In this document: in pieces, positions 44,985 through 55,893 of the stretch | How the letters are laid out: every line of letters starts with the position of its first letter | Numbering within the stretch: the stretch's first letter is position 1 | Assembly: GCA_018292915.2 (NCBI GenBank) | Contig: JACVVK020000053.1 | Span: 1,494,501-1,558,500 of the forward strand | Source: Batillaria attramentaria | Lineage: Eukaryota > Mollusca > Gastropoda > Batillariidae | Length of the DNA stretch: 64,000 nucleotides | Direction: 5' to 3' | Program-made: the position numbers and the translations under genes | Notes under the pieces: generated by a model | Told to the model about the DNA's origin: nothing | The model's database searches: none | What the model saw: the letters and a program-made list of their open reading frames with translations, nothing else

Positions 44985-45750
44985 CCTTATTGGGCGCCAT
45001 TGTTACGGGGGTGTGTGTCAGGGGTATACATGTCGAACACCACACTACACCACCGGGGGGTTCTCTCTGACCATGCAGTCTTTCAACCAGTGAAACGAGG
45101 CAGCGTGTTGCTTGGTACTGGCTCTTTATTGCGCTGTACAATTATGTCTCCGTACTGGGACACGTACGCATGTATGTAGTACAGCTATACAGGTAGTGAG
45201 GTAGGTAGTTATGTAGCATGTAGCAGTAGTAGTACAGTACACCCTGAAACAGCAATAAAGCTAAAATTAGGACTATCAAAGAGAAATATTAACTACTAAG
45301 ACAATATACGGTATTTCCTCACACTGAACAACCAACTGTCCCACCACTAATTACAACTCTCAACTGAACAAATACCATTTACAATTGTGAGAAAACAATG
45401 AAACCATACAAAAATAATCGTTACAAAAGAGTAGAAAAATATCCTGATAATTGCAACACTAGAGAACACAAAATATGCAGTCTGTACCTTGTCAGTGTGA
45501 TAAAGGTGCAATCTCAATCTCAGGCAACTCTGGACAGCATGTACTAGCAGGTTGACAGTCGTTGAAAAAGTGGCTGAATACACAGCTCATGGTACTGACA
45601 ACAATAGGTGAACAAGGCTCATGCGCTTACTCACTAAAAACAGTTGCGGTTACTATTGCCTGCACACAAGGGCAGACAATACTACAAATACAAAAAGTAT
45701 AAATACTATACAGGAAATTATAAATTATCTCTAAATACTAACAATTACTT
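44985..45750 (-). mobile_element. Putative 5' LTR and primer-binding site
   Basis: On the minus strand, sequence ending GTAACA is followed by ATGGCGCCCAATAAGGAAC, in which TGGCGCC resembles the tRNA primer-binding sites of retroelements. On the plus strand the LTR edge would be TGTTACGGGG at 45001. Within the next 700 bases the minus strand has a TATTTATA box near 45690-45700 and an AATAAA signal at 45125-45130, in the order expected of U3-R-U5. The outer LTR edge and a second LTR were not found; 45750 is a rough limit. Confidence 0.35.
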
Positions 45751-46061
45751 TATTTGACAATATCATGATAATTATCAAATGAAGGATGTACATAAGTCAC
45801 CTAGAAGTACTTTTCTTTTATCTGAAGTTTTACATGCAACAACGTCACAAAAATATTATGCAGTATGTAAATTACTACACCCTGTCAGAAAACAACTCTG
45901 CCTTTGGTTATGTGCAGCTTGGCTTCAGACTAACACTATTACGTACAACTCCTACATAAAATCCTGACCAAACCAACATAATAACAAACCGGTCTCGTGC
46001 TCTCTCTCTCTCTCTCTTTGTCTGTCTGTGTCTCTCTCTCTCTGTCTGTCTGTTTCTCTCT

Positions 46062-46098
<37 letters not shown>

Positions 46099-46501
46099 CT
46101 ACACTTACTCAACTCCACCCCCATCCCCACCCCCACCACCATCGGGCCCTCCCTTTCTATAACCAAATATTCATTTGCTTGTGGACAAGTGATGACAGTG
46201 ATGATAATTTTGAAGTTTATTGTTAAATACATTTTCCGTAATGTTTGCATAGTTTCTTTTTAAGCCGCTGAGTGTGTGTGTGGGGGAGGGGGGGGGGCGC
46301 TAGGAATGGAAAATGTCTGAGCAACTGTTTCCAAATTTGCAACCGCCTCGGCGTGGCTTTTTTAATGCTTGTTATCATTATGTTCGAGTACAAGCGTGAG
46401 GTTGCGTGACACAAAATAACCCAACGCATTCCACAGTTTCTCGTGTTCCGCGGAACAGTAGAGAACAGGACAATATCGTTGTTGTCCTTTTCCACAAACA
46501 G
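45751..46501. other. No exon confidently recognised; region upstream of receptor exons
   Basis: Contains (TC)n(CA)n at 46000-46095. An open frame from about 46397 runs into the first recognised receptor exon, with residues VPRNSREQDNIVVVLF that weakly resemble the usual N-terminal strand, so the exon may start further upstream, for example after CATTCCACAG (46437). Confidence 0.35.
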
Positions 46502-46546
46502 GACCTCAAGAACCAGGTGCTGAAAACTGCTGGCTACCTGGACGTG
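46502..46546 (+). CDS. Receptor exon a (45 bp)
   Basis: The acceptor is a strong TTGTCCTTTTCCACAAACAG and the donor is GTG/GTGAGT, with phase 0 at both ends. It encodes DLKNQVLKTAGYLDV, corresponding to the conserved DEKNQ-type segment. Confidence 0.75.
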
Positions 46547-47996
46547 GTGAGTGTTTGTCATACAATGCTAGGGTATAATATTATCTGTCATGACTTTCAT
46601 TAGTAATATAGAAGACAGCGTTGGTATCAAATGTTATCTGGACGTGGTGAGTGTTTGTCATACAATGCTAGGGTATAATGTTGTATGTCATGACTTTCAT
46701 TAGTAATATAGAAGACAGCGTTGGTATCAAATGTTATCTGGACGTGGTGAGTGTTTGTCATACAATGCTAGGGTATAATATTATCTGTTATGACTTTTAT
46801 CAGTGATCTGGAAGAAAGCACGTCATTTGATATTTTTCGGAAAGTGTCAGTCTTGACGTGATGGTTTTGTTGTGATGTTGAAGGTATGGAGAGATGAATA
46901 CTTACACTGGGATCCTTCCCACTATGTTCACGTGACGGATTTCCTCATCCCACAGAGCCTCGTCTGGCTTCCAGACGCCGTCATCTCTAACGAGTGAGAT
47001 TAAAGTTTTCATTTTTACCTCCCCCCCCCCCCCCCCGCCCTCCTCGCGCGCGCTTTTGTCAATCCCTAAGCCACAAACAAAACAAACACCAGCCAACAAA
47101 CCGGGCCAACCAATCAGCCAACAAACCGGGCCAACCAATCAGCCAGCAAACCGGGCCAACCAGCCACTGAACAAACCAGCCAACCGCCATAGTGTGGGGA
47201 AGTCCAGCTGATCTCATCGGACATACTAATCTAACACCGTGTGTTACAATTGGACTGCGGGAGCAGTTCTGGTCAAACAGGCGGGCGGTTTTCACAAATT
47301 CTGTCCAAACGATACGAGTTTCCAGTTCCAGGCACTAGAAACACCAGCGGACGTGGTTGTTGGCCATTGTCATAGTGTATCAGCGGTTCGGTCCATAAGA
47401 TACTGAAATGGATTGAATCACCGGTTCTAAATCACACAGCAATTCAGCCATCACGAAATATGTCAACACAACGCTAGCCCGGCACGTTCATTATTAAGGT
47501 GCAAACAGTATCGACATTTTCTCTTCACCCTGCTCATCCCAGGGGTGAGGGCCGGGGAGGGGGGTGGGGGGTGGGTGAAATTATTAATTAGGCACACACA
47601 GCGCCGCAGTATGCCAATCGAAGATGCATGTAATAGTGAACTTGACAAGCACTAACAAGTTGCGTGTTTCCACATCAGTTTCCTTCATAAATAATTACCT
47701 TGCACAGGCAACGAAAATAATACTAGTGGTTGTAATGTTTACCATCATAGTCAGTATTCCGCCCGCTAATTCTAACGAAGTAAACAAAAAGAAGAACGAA
47801 ATCAAAATAATTGATCAGTCATCACTGAGCCACTGAGGCCTCAAAAGTTTACTCGTTATTTCAGTTCCACAGCGGGGAGTGCAGGTGGTTGAGTCGGCTG
47901 CTGTTTGGGAATTAAAGGTCCTCTGAAGGGGCTAATGCTATCATTTGTACCCTCACAGATTGTTATCAGCTGTTTTCATACGTACATACGAACGAA

Positions 47997-48073
<77 letters not shown>

Positions 48074-48111
48074 ATTTGCATACATACATACGTGCAAACA
48101 TTATACATACA

Positions 48112-48143
<32 letters not shown>

Positions 48144-48601
48144 GCCAAGGATACATATATGCGGCCGAAGCAGTTACAAAGGGTCACGCACGTCAGTGAT
48201 CCTCTCATCCAAGGGGGGTAACCCTAGCAGTGGTCAGCAGTGGAACAACAATATCATCATCATCAACAACAACAACTGACAACAACAACTTGATAACATC
48301 ATCAACAACAACAACAATCTGAATCCTCGTTTGTGTAAATGACGACGATATGAAGCGTAGCGTGGCCTTTCACTGTGTTGCACGTGTACAGTGTACGCGG
48401 TGTATTCAGCTTGGGTTCCGACCGGGCTCTAGTCAGGGTGATGCATGATGGGACGGTCACGTGGCAGCCAGAGTTCAACACTGAAACCGGCTGTAAAGTG
48501 GACATTTACAGGTAACTTGACCCACACACTTCCTGTACACCACCTCCACCATACTAGGATTCTCAGTCACAAGCAGATCATGCAGATATACTGATTATTT
48601 T

Positions 48602-48665
<64 letters not shown>

Positions 48666-49116
48666 GAGGTTGAATTCAGTGTGTATTACCTTGGGGTCTT
48701 TTTTTAGGCTAGGCGATATAGAAGCCGTTTATAATATGATATAGATAAAAAATGAAGGCTATGTTTATGTGCCTACAGATACCCGTTCGACACACAGGCG
48801 TGTGACATCGAGATGCTGCCGTGGATGTCGACAAGTCAGTACCAGGCTATGAGATACGCAGGGATTCAGATAGCTTTTGCCCAAACCAACAGCGAGTTTC
48901 AGCTCCTACGAGCCACCGTGAACCCCATTCAGTACCCCGTCACCTTCAGTTCCGGTGTGTTCTCTTCCTGTATGTGGTCAAGTCTCCTTTCTTTTTTAGT
49001 TCATTTGAATACCTCGGTACAGTAGCTGATTCATTTAGTTTAGTTTAGTTCCGTGCGGTGTAGTCAGTGCTGTTTAGTTTTTCAACTTCAGTCTAAAGCA
49101 CCAACATACCACTGCC

Positions 49117-49192
<76 letters not shown>

Positions 49193-52100
49193 CGCGCGCG
49201 TGCGTGCGTGCGTGCGTGTGTGCGTGTGTGTGTTTTCTCAACATTTTGAACTTTTGAAGCTCTTTTAATTATCTCACACCAGACTGCAAACTTTGTGGCC
49301 ATTCTGTCTCTTGCAAGCACTGCCAGCTGCCTGAATGACCTATGCTACACCATTTTATTTGAACTAGTATTTCACAATCGACCAAAGCGTGTCGTAAAAA
49401 AAAAGGAAAAGCATGTCACATTGTCAGTACCGGGTCGCTTACGACTGCGTACGTCGCATACCGACATGGCGACGAGGTGCCATGTCGGAAAAAAAAAACC
49501 AAAAAACTATGTGGCCGGGGCTTTACATCCGTGAGAAGGAGAAAAGGGCAAAATTAATGCCCTATACTAGGTGACCGTGAAAGAATAGGACATTTGTATA
49601 GGACATTTATCCTGAATATTGTCCACTGTGTCACAGAAATAATAGGACATAATTCTGTACGCCCTTATAAGAAAGTAATCAGACATTTCAAGAATGCGAC
49701 GCTGATATGACGCTCTGTGTGACAGTGACCAGGTCTGCTATGTGACAGTGACCAGGTCTTCTATGTGACAGTGACCAGGTCTTCTATGTGACAGTGACCA
49801 GGTCTGAAATGTCACAGTGACCAGGTCTGAAATGTCACAGTGACGAGGTCTGCTATGTGACAGTGACCAGGTCTTCTATGTGACAGTGACCAGGTCTGCT
49901 ATGTGACGGTGACGAGGTCTGCTATGTGACAGTGACCAGGTCTGCTATGTGACAGTGACCAGGTCTGCTATGTGACGGTGACGAGGTCTGCTATGTGACA
50001 GTGATCAGGTCTTCTATGTGACAGTGACCAGGTCTGCTACAGTGACGAGGTCTTCTATTTGACAGTGACCAGGTCTTCTATGTGACAGTGACCAGGTCTG
50101 CTATGTGACAGTGACCAGGTCTGCTACAGTGACGAGGTCTTCTATTTGACAGTGACCAGGTCTTCTATGTGACAGTGACCAGGTCTGCTATGTGACAGTG
50201 ACCAGGTCTGCTACAGTGACCAGGTCTGCTACAGTGACGAGGTCTTCTATTTTACAGTGACCAGGTCTTCTATGTGACAGTGACCAGGTCTGCTATGTGA
50301 CAGTGACCAGGTCTGCTACAGTGACGAGGTCTTCTATTTGACAGTGACCAGGTCTTCTATGTGACAGTGACCAGGTCTGCTATGTGACAGTGACCAGGTC
50401 TTCTATTTTACAGTGACCAGGTCTTCTATGTGACAGTGACCAGGTCTGCTATGTGACAGTGACCAGGTCTTTTATGTGACAGTGACCAGGTCTTCTATGT
50501 GACAGTGACCAGGTCTTCTATGTGACAGTGACCAGGTCTTTTATGTGACAGTGACCAGGTCTTCTATGTGACAGTGACCAGGTCTGCTATGTGACAGTGA
50601 CCAGGTCTGCTATGTGACAGTGACCAGGTCTGCTATGTGACAGTGACCAGGTCTGCTATGTGACAGTGACCAGGTCTGCTATGTGACAGTGACCAGGTCT
50701 GCTATGTGACAGTGACCAGGTCTTCTATGTGACAGTGACCAGGTCTGCTATGTGACAGTGACCAGGTCTGCTATGTGACAGTGACCAGGTCTGCTATGTG
50801 ACAATGACCAGGTCTTCTATGTGACAGTGACCAGGTCTTCTATGTGACAGTGACTAGGTCTTCTATGTGACAGTGACCAGGTCTGCTATGTGACAGTGAC
50901 CAGGTCTGCTATGTGACAGTGACCAGGTCTTCTATGTGACAGTGACCAGGTCTTCTATGTGACAGTGACCAGGTCTTCTATGTGACAGTGACCAGGTCTG
51001 AAATGTGACAGTGACCAGGTCTGAAATGTCACAGTGACGAGGTCTGCTATGTGACAGTGACCAGGTCTTCTATGTGACAGTGACCAGGTCTGCTATGTGA
51101 CGGTGACGAGGTCTGCTATGTGACAGTGACCAGGTCTGCTATGTGACAGTGACCAGGTCTGCTATGTGACGGTGACGAGGTCTGCTATGTGACAGTGATC
51201 AGGTCTTCTATGTGACAGTGACCAGGTCTGCTACAGTGACGAGGTCTTCTATTTGACAGTGACCAGGTCTTCTATGTGACAGTGACCAGGTCTGCTATGT
51301 GACAGTGACCAGGTCTGCTACAGTGACGAGGTCTTCTATTTGACAGTGACCAGGTCTTCTATGTGACAGTGACCAGGTCTGCTATGTGACAGTGACCAGG
51401 TCTGCTACAGTGACCAGGTCTGCTACAGTGACGAGGTCTTCTATTTTACAGTGACCAGGTCTTCTATGTGACAGTGACCAGGTCTGCTATGTGACAGTGA
51501 CCAGGTCTGCTACAGTGACGAGGTCTTCTATTTGACAGTGACCAGGTCTTCTATGTGACAGTGACCAGGTCTGCTATGTGACAGTGACCAGGTCTTCTAT
51601 TTTACAGTGACCAGGTCTTCTATGTGACAGTGACCAGGTCTGCTATGTGACAGTGACCAGGTCTTTTATGTGACAGTGACCAGGTCTTCTATGTGACAGT
51701 GACCAGGTCTTCTATGTGACAGTGACCAGGTCTTTTATGTGACAGTGACCAGGTCTTCTATGTGACAGTGACCAGGTCTGCTATGTGACAGTGACCAGGT
51801 CTGCTATGTGACAGTGACCAGGTCTGCTATGTGACAGTGACCAGGTCTGCTATGTGACAGTGACCAGGTCTGCTATGTGACAGTGACCAGGTCTGCTATG
51901 TGACAGTGACCAGGTCTTCTATGTGACAGTGACCAGGTCTGCTATGTGACAGTGACCAGGTCTGCTATGTGACAGTGACCAGGTCTGCTATGTGACAATG
52001 ACCAGGTCTTCTATGTGACAGTGACCAGGTCTTCTATGTGACAGTGACTAGGTCTTCTATGTGACAGTGACCAGGTCTGCTATGTGACAGTGACCAGGTC

Positions 52101-54739
52101 TGCTATGTGACAGTGACCAGGTCTTCTATGTGACAGTGACCAGGTCTTCTATGTGACAGTGACCAGGTCTTCTATGTGACAGTGACCAGGTCTGCTATGT
52201 GACAGTGACCAGGTCTGCTATGTGACAGTGACCAGGTCTTCTATGTGACAGTGACCAGGTCTGCTATGTGACAGTGACCAGGTCTTCTATGTGACAGTGA
52301 CCAGGTCTGCTATGTGACAATGACCAGGTCTTCTATGTGACAGTGACCAGGTCTTCTATGTGACAGTGACTAGGTCTTCTATGTGACAGTGACCAGGTCT
52401 GCTATGTGACAGTGACCAGGTCTGCTATGTGACAGTGACCAGGTCTTCTATGTGACAGTGACCAGGTCTTCTATGTGACAGTGACCAGGTCTTCTATGTG
52501 ACAGTGACCAGGTCTGCTATGTGACAGTGACCAGGTCTGCTATGTGACAGTGACCAGGTCTTCTATGTGACAGTGACCAGGTCTGCTATGTGACAGTGAC
52601 CAGGTCTTCTATGTGACAGTGACCAGGTCTTCTATGTGACAGTGACCAGGTCTTCTATGTGACAGTGACCAGGTCTTCTATTTTGGGAAACAGTGCGTGA
52701 ACTTCTCAGTTGTTCTTGTTTTTGCATTCTTCTGGCGATCAACCAGTCAGTCAGCTGATCGAAGAAGGCTTTTCCTTCTGTAGTCTGATTCATCTGACTT
52801 AGGACAGATTGCTACATTCACACAGGCTGTTTGGAGCATTGTGGGGCGGCGGGGATTTGGACTGTGTGTCGGTTGGGTGGCAACATGGGTCGGAGTCAAA
52901 GGCGTGCCAACTGCAAGATGCTACCGTGACACTGCAACCGTTAGAAATCCCGAACGAAGTCGCTGTACGTTTTCTGTGTCGCCCGACAGGTCCGCAAACA
53001 CTCAAGTTATAGGTGTGGGAAATCCGAGACAACGAAAGGGGATTGTACTGTTTACTGATGGCGGCTGGTAAAAATTGTCACTGCAAGATCGTAAATCAAC
53101 GCTTGAAGCACTCATCTATCTGCGCGTAAACAACATTTCAACAGTAAGATGTATTCCTTTCCAGATTCTTCTTCGTTTTGACGCTCCCTGCTGCACGGAC
53201 TTGGATGCGCCATTAACCGAAGATTTCCGGGCCGACCGTGTCAGTTTTCACAGTAGTGTGCTACAAACTCGAGTCTGTAGTAAGTAGAGTTTGTAGTATA
53301 CGAACTACTTATTCTGTCAAGCTCAACGACCGCCTTCAGACCTTTGATCTGTTTCCTGTGTGCAGACGTGTTGGAGGCTTGCAAGTTCACAGTAGTACTC
53401 AAGCGTCGCTCCACGTTCTACCTGCTGAGCACGGTGCTCCCCCTTGCTGCTTTTTCGCTGTTAACTCCCTTGGCTATGCTGGTTCCGGCTGACAGCGGGG
53501 AGAAGATAACTCTGTCTGTTACCGTGCTACTGGCCAATCTCGTGTTCATGGGATCGCTCAGCGACTCCGTGCCCAGGGTTGGCGACTCTATCTCACTGTT
53601 TGGTAAGTGTCGGCATGACGCAAAATCAACCAATCAATCAATAAAATTAGTAACAAACCACCTGTTCCCAGGCCACCCCCCTTCCACACATGTAGGCTAA
53701 AAATCGTTGGTTGTTTCAGTCGGCGGTACATGTACCACTTAAATACATGCACAGTCAGCTAAAGTACTCAAACAGTTTCACACTGACAGTAAGAAGAGAC
53801 CGAAACGCAAAAAGGAAAGCACAGCGTCTGCCACAGCTTTGCCATTACGCCTGACTAGGACAGGTTTGGGCCGTTGCCTCCCTCGTTTGCACGGCCAGCA
53901 GACGTCACTGTATTGCCGTCAGTGCTCTACCTAATATTTCGAGTGTTTAGGTCAACACATAAACGTAAGTGTTCCCAAACAGAAGTAGTCTTTTAGTCGC
54001 CTAGCCTAGTCTTCGAATTCGCTCCTTTTAGAAAATTAAAGTCGCAGGTTGATTTGAATTTTTCCCCAAGAATGCCACAAAACACATGTAAAAATGAATT
54101 GTGTTCAGTGTTCCAGTTTTCTATGCAAATGTGTAATACATGTAGTAATTTCAGAAATCAGGCCAGTAGAAAATAAGGGTCGGTAGGTCCACCAAAGCGT
54201 ATACATGTATTGATCACGTGGTACTGAATGAATTGTGTTTGTTTCAGTGTTGTACGCAAGTCTACAGATTCTTCTCAGCTTCGCCGCGGTCATCGTCAAT
54301 GTCGCCGCTCTCTGCATATCGCGCATGTCCACCGAAACCGGAAGTGACGAAACACAATGCCCCCTTCCGGCACCAGACAGTTCATCAAGCACAACCGGCG
54401 CTTTGTACGAAATGGCGAGGTGTTTTCTGTACGTTCTGCGTGGCGGAATTAAAAAGCCTACACACGTTCACAACAGTCAAGGGGCGATCAGTCACGGAGC
54501 TGCTTTCGAATCGGAAGACACAGTTACGCACTCTTCCGTGAACAGTATCTCTAATGGCCTTGCACTGATGCATTCTGGGTCAGAGCGGGAGAAGCAGTCA
54601 GATGGCGCATCAAAAGGGATCAAGACAAGGACTAGAGACAGACGTCCGGCTATTGCACGCCGAGACACGCTGTGTTTCTTGGGGATGCTTTTGGTTGTAA
54701 TTGGCGTAAACGTTGTCACCATTACAATTCTTGTGTCTT

Positions 54740-54741
<2 letters not shown>
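46502..54741 (+). CDS. Cys-loop ligand-gated ion channel subunit, nicotinic-receptor-like (5' end missing)
   Basis: Six exons join in phase: 46502-46546, 46884-46993, 48392-48511, 48779-48954, 53366-53602 and 54248-54741, giving 393 residues without the N-terminal exon(s). Visible: KNQVLKT, then WRDEYLHWDP and VWLPDAV of the ligand-binding domain; a Cys-loop of exactly 13 residues between Cys86 and Cys100 with YPFDTQ; M1 (about 168-188); PADSGEK before M2 (about 197-217), the glutamate expected of cation channels; M3 (about 231-252); M4 (about 370-392). There is no vicinal Cys pair in loop C, so it would be a non-alpha type subunit. Pentameric plasma-membrane channel; agonist unknown. Exon sizes 45 and 110 bp equal those of canonical nicotinic subunit genes. 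Confidence 0.85.
46538..46838 (+). repeat. 100-bp tandem triplication containing the splice donor
   Basis: CTGGACGTGGTGAGTGTTTG recurs at 46538, 46638 and 46738, a period of exactly 100. The first copy includes the end of exon a and its donor; the two others repeat the same donor inside the intron. Confidence 0.9.
46884..46993 (+). CDS. Receptor exon b (110 bp)
   Basis: It runs from the acceptor TGTTGAAG to the donor GA/GTGAGA, phase 0 to 2. It encodes VWRDEYLHWDPSHYVHVTDF and the VWLPDAVISN segment. Confidence 0.9.
47058..47190. repeat. Short tandem repeat, about 26-bp unit
   Basis: About four copies of a unit containing CCAACAAACCGGGCCAACCA, with variation at the ends. Confidence 0.8.
47998..48140. 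repeat. (CA)n and (CATA)n microsatellite
   Basis: About 33 CA units, then ATACATA-type repeats ending at about 48140. It lies within the receptor intron between exons b and c. Confidence 0.95.
48392..48511 (+). CDS. Receptor exon c
   Basis: The acceptor is CACGTGTACAG and the donor AG/GTAACT, phase 2 to 2. It encodes VRGVFSLGSDRALVRVMHDG, then GTVTWQPEF, and the first Cys of the Cys-loop. Confidence 0.85.
48779..48954 (+). CDS. Receptor exon d
   Basis: The acceptor is TGTGCCTACAG and the donor G/GTGTGT, phase 2 to 1. It encodes YPFDTQAC, completing the Cys-loop, then the outer strands up to the stretch preceding M1. Confidence 0.9.
49119..49232. repeat. (GT)n microsatellite with CG-rich extension
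   Basis: About 36 GT units, followed by GCGCGCGTGCGTGCGTG and mixed GT. It lies within the receptor intron d-e. Confidence 0.95.
49717..52682 (+). repeat. Minisatellite, 23-bp unit, about 130 copies
   Basis: An array of nearly 3 kb built on GTGACAGTGACCAGGTCT plus five variable bases (TCTAT or GCTAT). Variants include GACGAGG for GACCAGG, TGACAATGACC, and shortened units with CTGCTACAGTGACG. The order of variants repeats with an offset of about 1,194 bp (for example TGACAATGACC near 50802 and 51996, TGACGAGG near 49841 and 51035), so long blocks duplicated as well as single units. It is wholly inside the intron before the M1 exon. Confidence 0.95.
53366..53602 (+). CDS. Receptor exon e (M1-M2)
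   Basis: The acceptor is CTGTTTCCTGTGTGCAG and the donor G/GTAAGT, phase 1 to 1. It encodes FTVVLKRRSTFYLL, M1, PADSGEK, M2 and DSVPRVGDSISLF. Confidence 0.9.
54248..54741 (+). CDS. Receptor exon f (M3, cytoplasmic loop, M4, stop)
   Basis: The acceptor is TTGTGTTTGTTTCAG, phase 1. It encodes M3 (LYASLQILLSFAAVIVNVAA), a cytoplasmic loop of about 115 residues, M4 (near DTLCFLGMLLVVIG) and TAA at 54739-54741. The M3-M4 loop contains a cluster of basic residues (RTRDRRPAIARR) just before M4. Confidence 0.9.

Positions 54742-54743
<2 letters not shown>

Positions 54744-54811
<68 letters not shown>
54744..54811. repeat. (CA)n microsatellite at the start of the receptor 3' UTR
   Basis: About 33 CA units beginning within a few bases of the TAA stop codon. 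Confidence 0.95.
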
Positions 54812-54992
54812 GGCGAATAGTCTGCATTGCTCACGAGCAAATCGTTGATGTTTTACCGGGCCTCAGTCATTGTACATACTATACATCGACACTGATAGAA
54901 CAAAGAAAGGATTGTAAATATTTAATACCTTTGACAAAAACGTCAGCAGTACTGATTCACAGACTGAAAAACAGCGAGATCAACAATGGAAA

Positions 54993-54998
54993 ATTAAA
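54993..54998 (+). promoter_or_regulatory. Possible polyadenylation signal of the receptor gene (ATTAAA)
   Basis: The common AATAAA variant ATTAAA lies about 250 bases after the stop codon. No transcript evidence is available. Confidence 0.3.
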
Positions 54999-55169
54999 GT
55001 GATTTATAGAGTTGTCCTATTTTCCACGTAGACTGACTCAGTGGAAATATACGTTTCATTGAAGACATACAAGCACACGTATTAGCATCGGCAGTGCGTC
55101 CACTTTTACTAGATTTGAACACAAAACACAATCAGAAACAAACATCAGCCTGCAGTACGTTGTCTGTCA

Positions 55170-55254
55170 GTTAACTGGCAAAAAGTCCAGAACACGCAGC
55201 CTCTCTACAACCTCTTTGTAGAGGCTGCGTGTTCTGGACTTTTTGCCAGTTAAC
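55170..55254. repeat. Perfect inverted repeat with 35-bp arms between convergent genes
   Basis: Bases 55170-55204 and 55220-55254 are exact complements; the loop is 15 bases (55205-55219). It lies between the receptor stop (54741) and the sulfotransferase stop (55342). The arms have no match elsewhere in the window that I noticed. Confidence 0.95.
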
Positions 55255-55341
55255 ATGTACGATGTCCATACTGAACATGATTGTGCATAATACACCTTGT
55301 CACCTGGAAACACTAATAGAATTCACAAACAGTCACTCGTC

Positions 55342-55893
55342 TCACAATACAGCCAGTCTGTATGTAGCTTCTCTTAACGGTATACTCAGGTTCCTCAGCA
55401 CAGCGTCGTCATGACCTACTTTATACCCCAGCACGTTGTACACGGCGCGACACACGCGGTCCGTTCTGGTCACGTGATCACTGTCGACGTCAGTCCGCCA
55501 TCTATTGGCCGTGAACTTGGGATCTTGTCTGTAGGTGGAGAAAGCCCCCATGTCTTCGTTGGTGGACGTCAACTTCCTCAGTCCCCTTACCACAGCCCGA
55601 CTCATCTCTAATCCCAGAGCCTTGTAAAGTCGTGCTGTCAACCCAAGCGGATCCTCCGCAACGTCTTCGTAACGGACCGTGACGGCCCTCCCGGGGAAGA
55701 TTTTCTGCAGGAGCAGCATGTGAGCCATATCGTCCGACACCATCCGGCAAAACTCCTGGGGCGTTGGAGCGTGACCGAACAGAGCCCTCTGGGATAGCAG
55801 CGTAGCGCGGGGGTCTCTCACCAGGTAGACGACCTTGAGGTCAGGGTCACGCCTCATCAGGCTGAACACGGAGCGCGCCGGCAGACGGATGGC
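55342..55893 (-). CDS. Sulfotransferase exon 5 (3'-PAPS site to stop)
   Basis: The acceptor on the minus strand is TTTTTTTATCACTGTCAAG, entering at phase 0. It encodes [20 protein letters not shown], the RDPRA motif and the C-terminus ending TYRLAVL. Confidence 0.9.
   Translation of the reverse strand, partial: AIRLPARSVFSLMRRDPDLKVVYLVRDPRATLLSQRALFGHAPTPQEFCRMVSDDMAHMLLLQKIFPGRAVTVRYEDVAEDPLGLTARLYKALGLEMSRAVVRGLRKLTSTNEDMGAFSTYRQDPKFTANRWRTDVDSDHVTRTDRVCRAVYNVLGYKVGHDDAVLRNLSIPLREATYRLAVL

Noticed and set aside
47905..48199. ORFs of polyHis/Thr, Cys/Val and similar composition over (CA)n tracts throughout the window
   Set aside because: Open in all frames only because the dinucleotide repeat contains no stop; no flanking coding signal.
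52799..53287. Possible extra receptor exons between the minisatellite and exon e (acceptor-like sites near 52805 and 53166)
   Set aside because: Exon d to exon e joins in phase and gives the expected residue count between the Cys-loop and M1; no receptor-like residues in the extra pieces.
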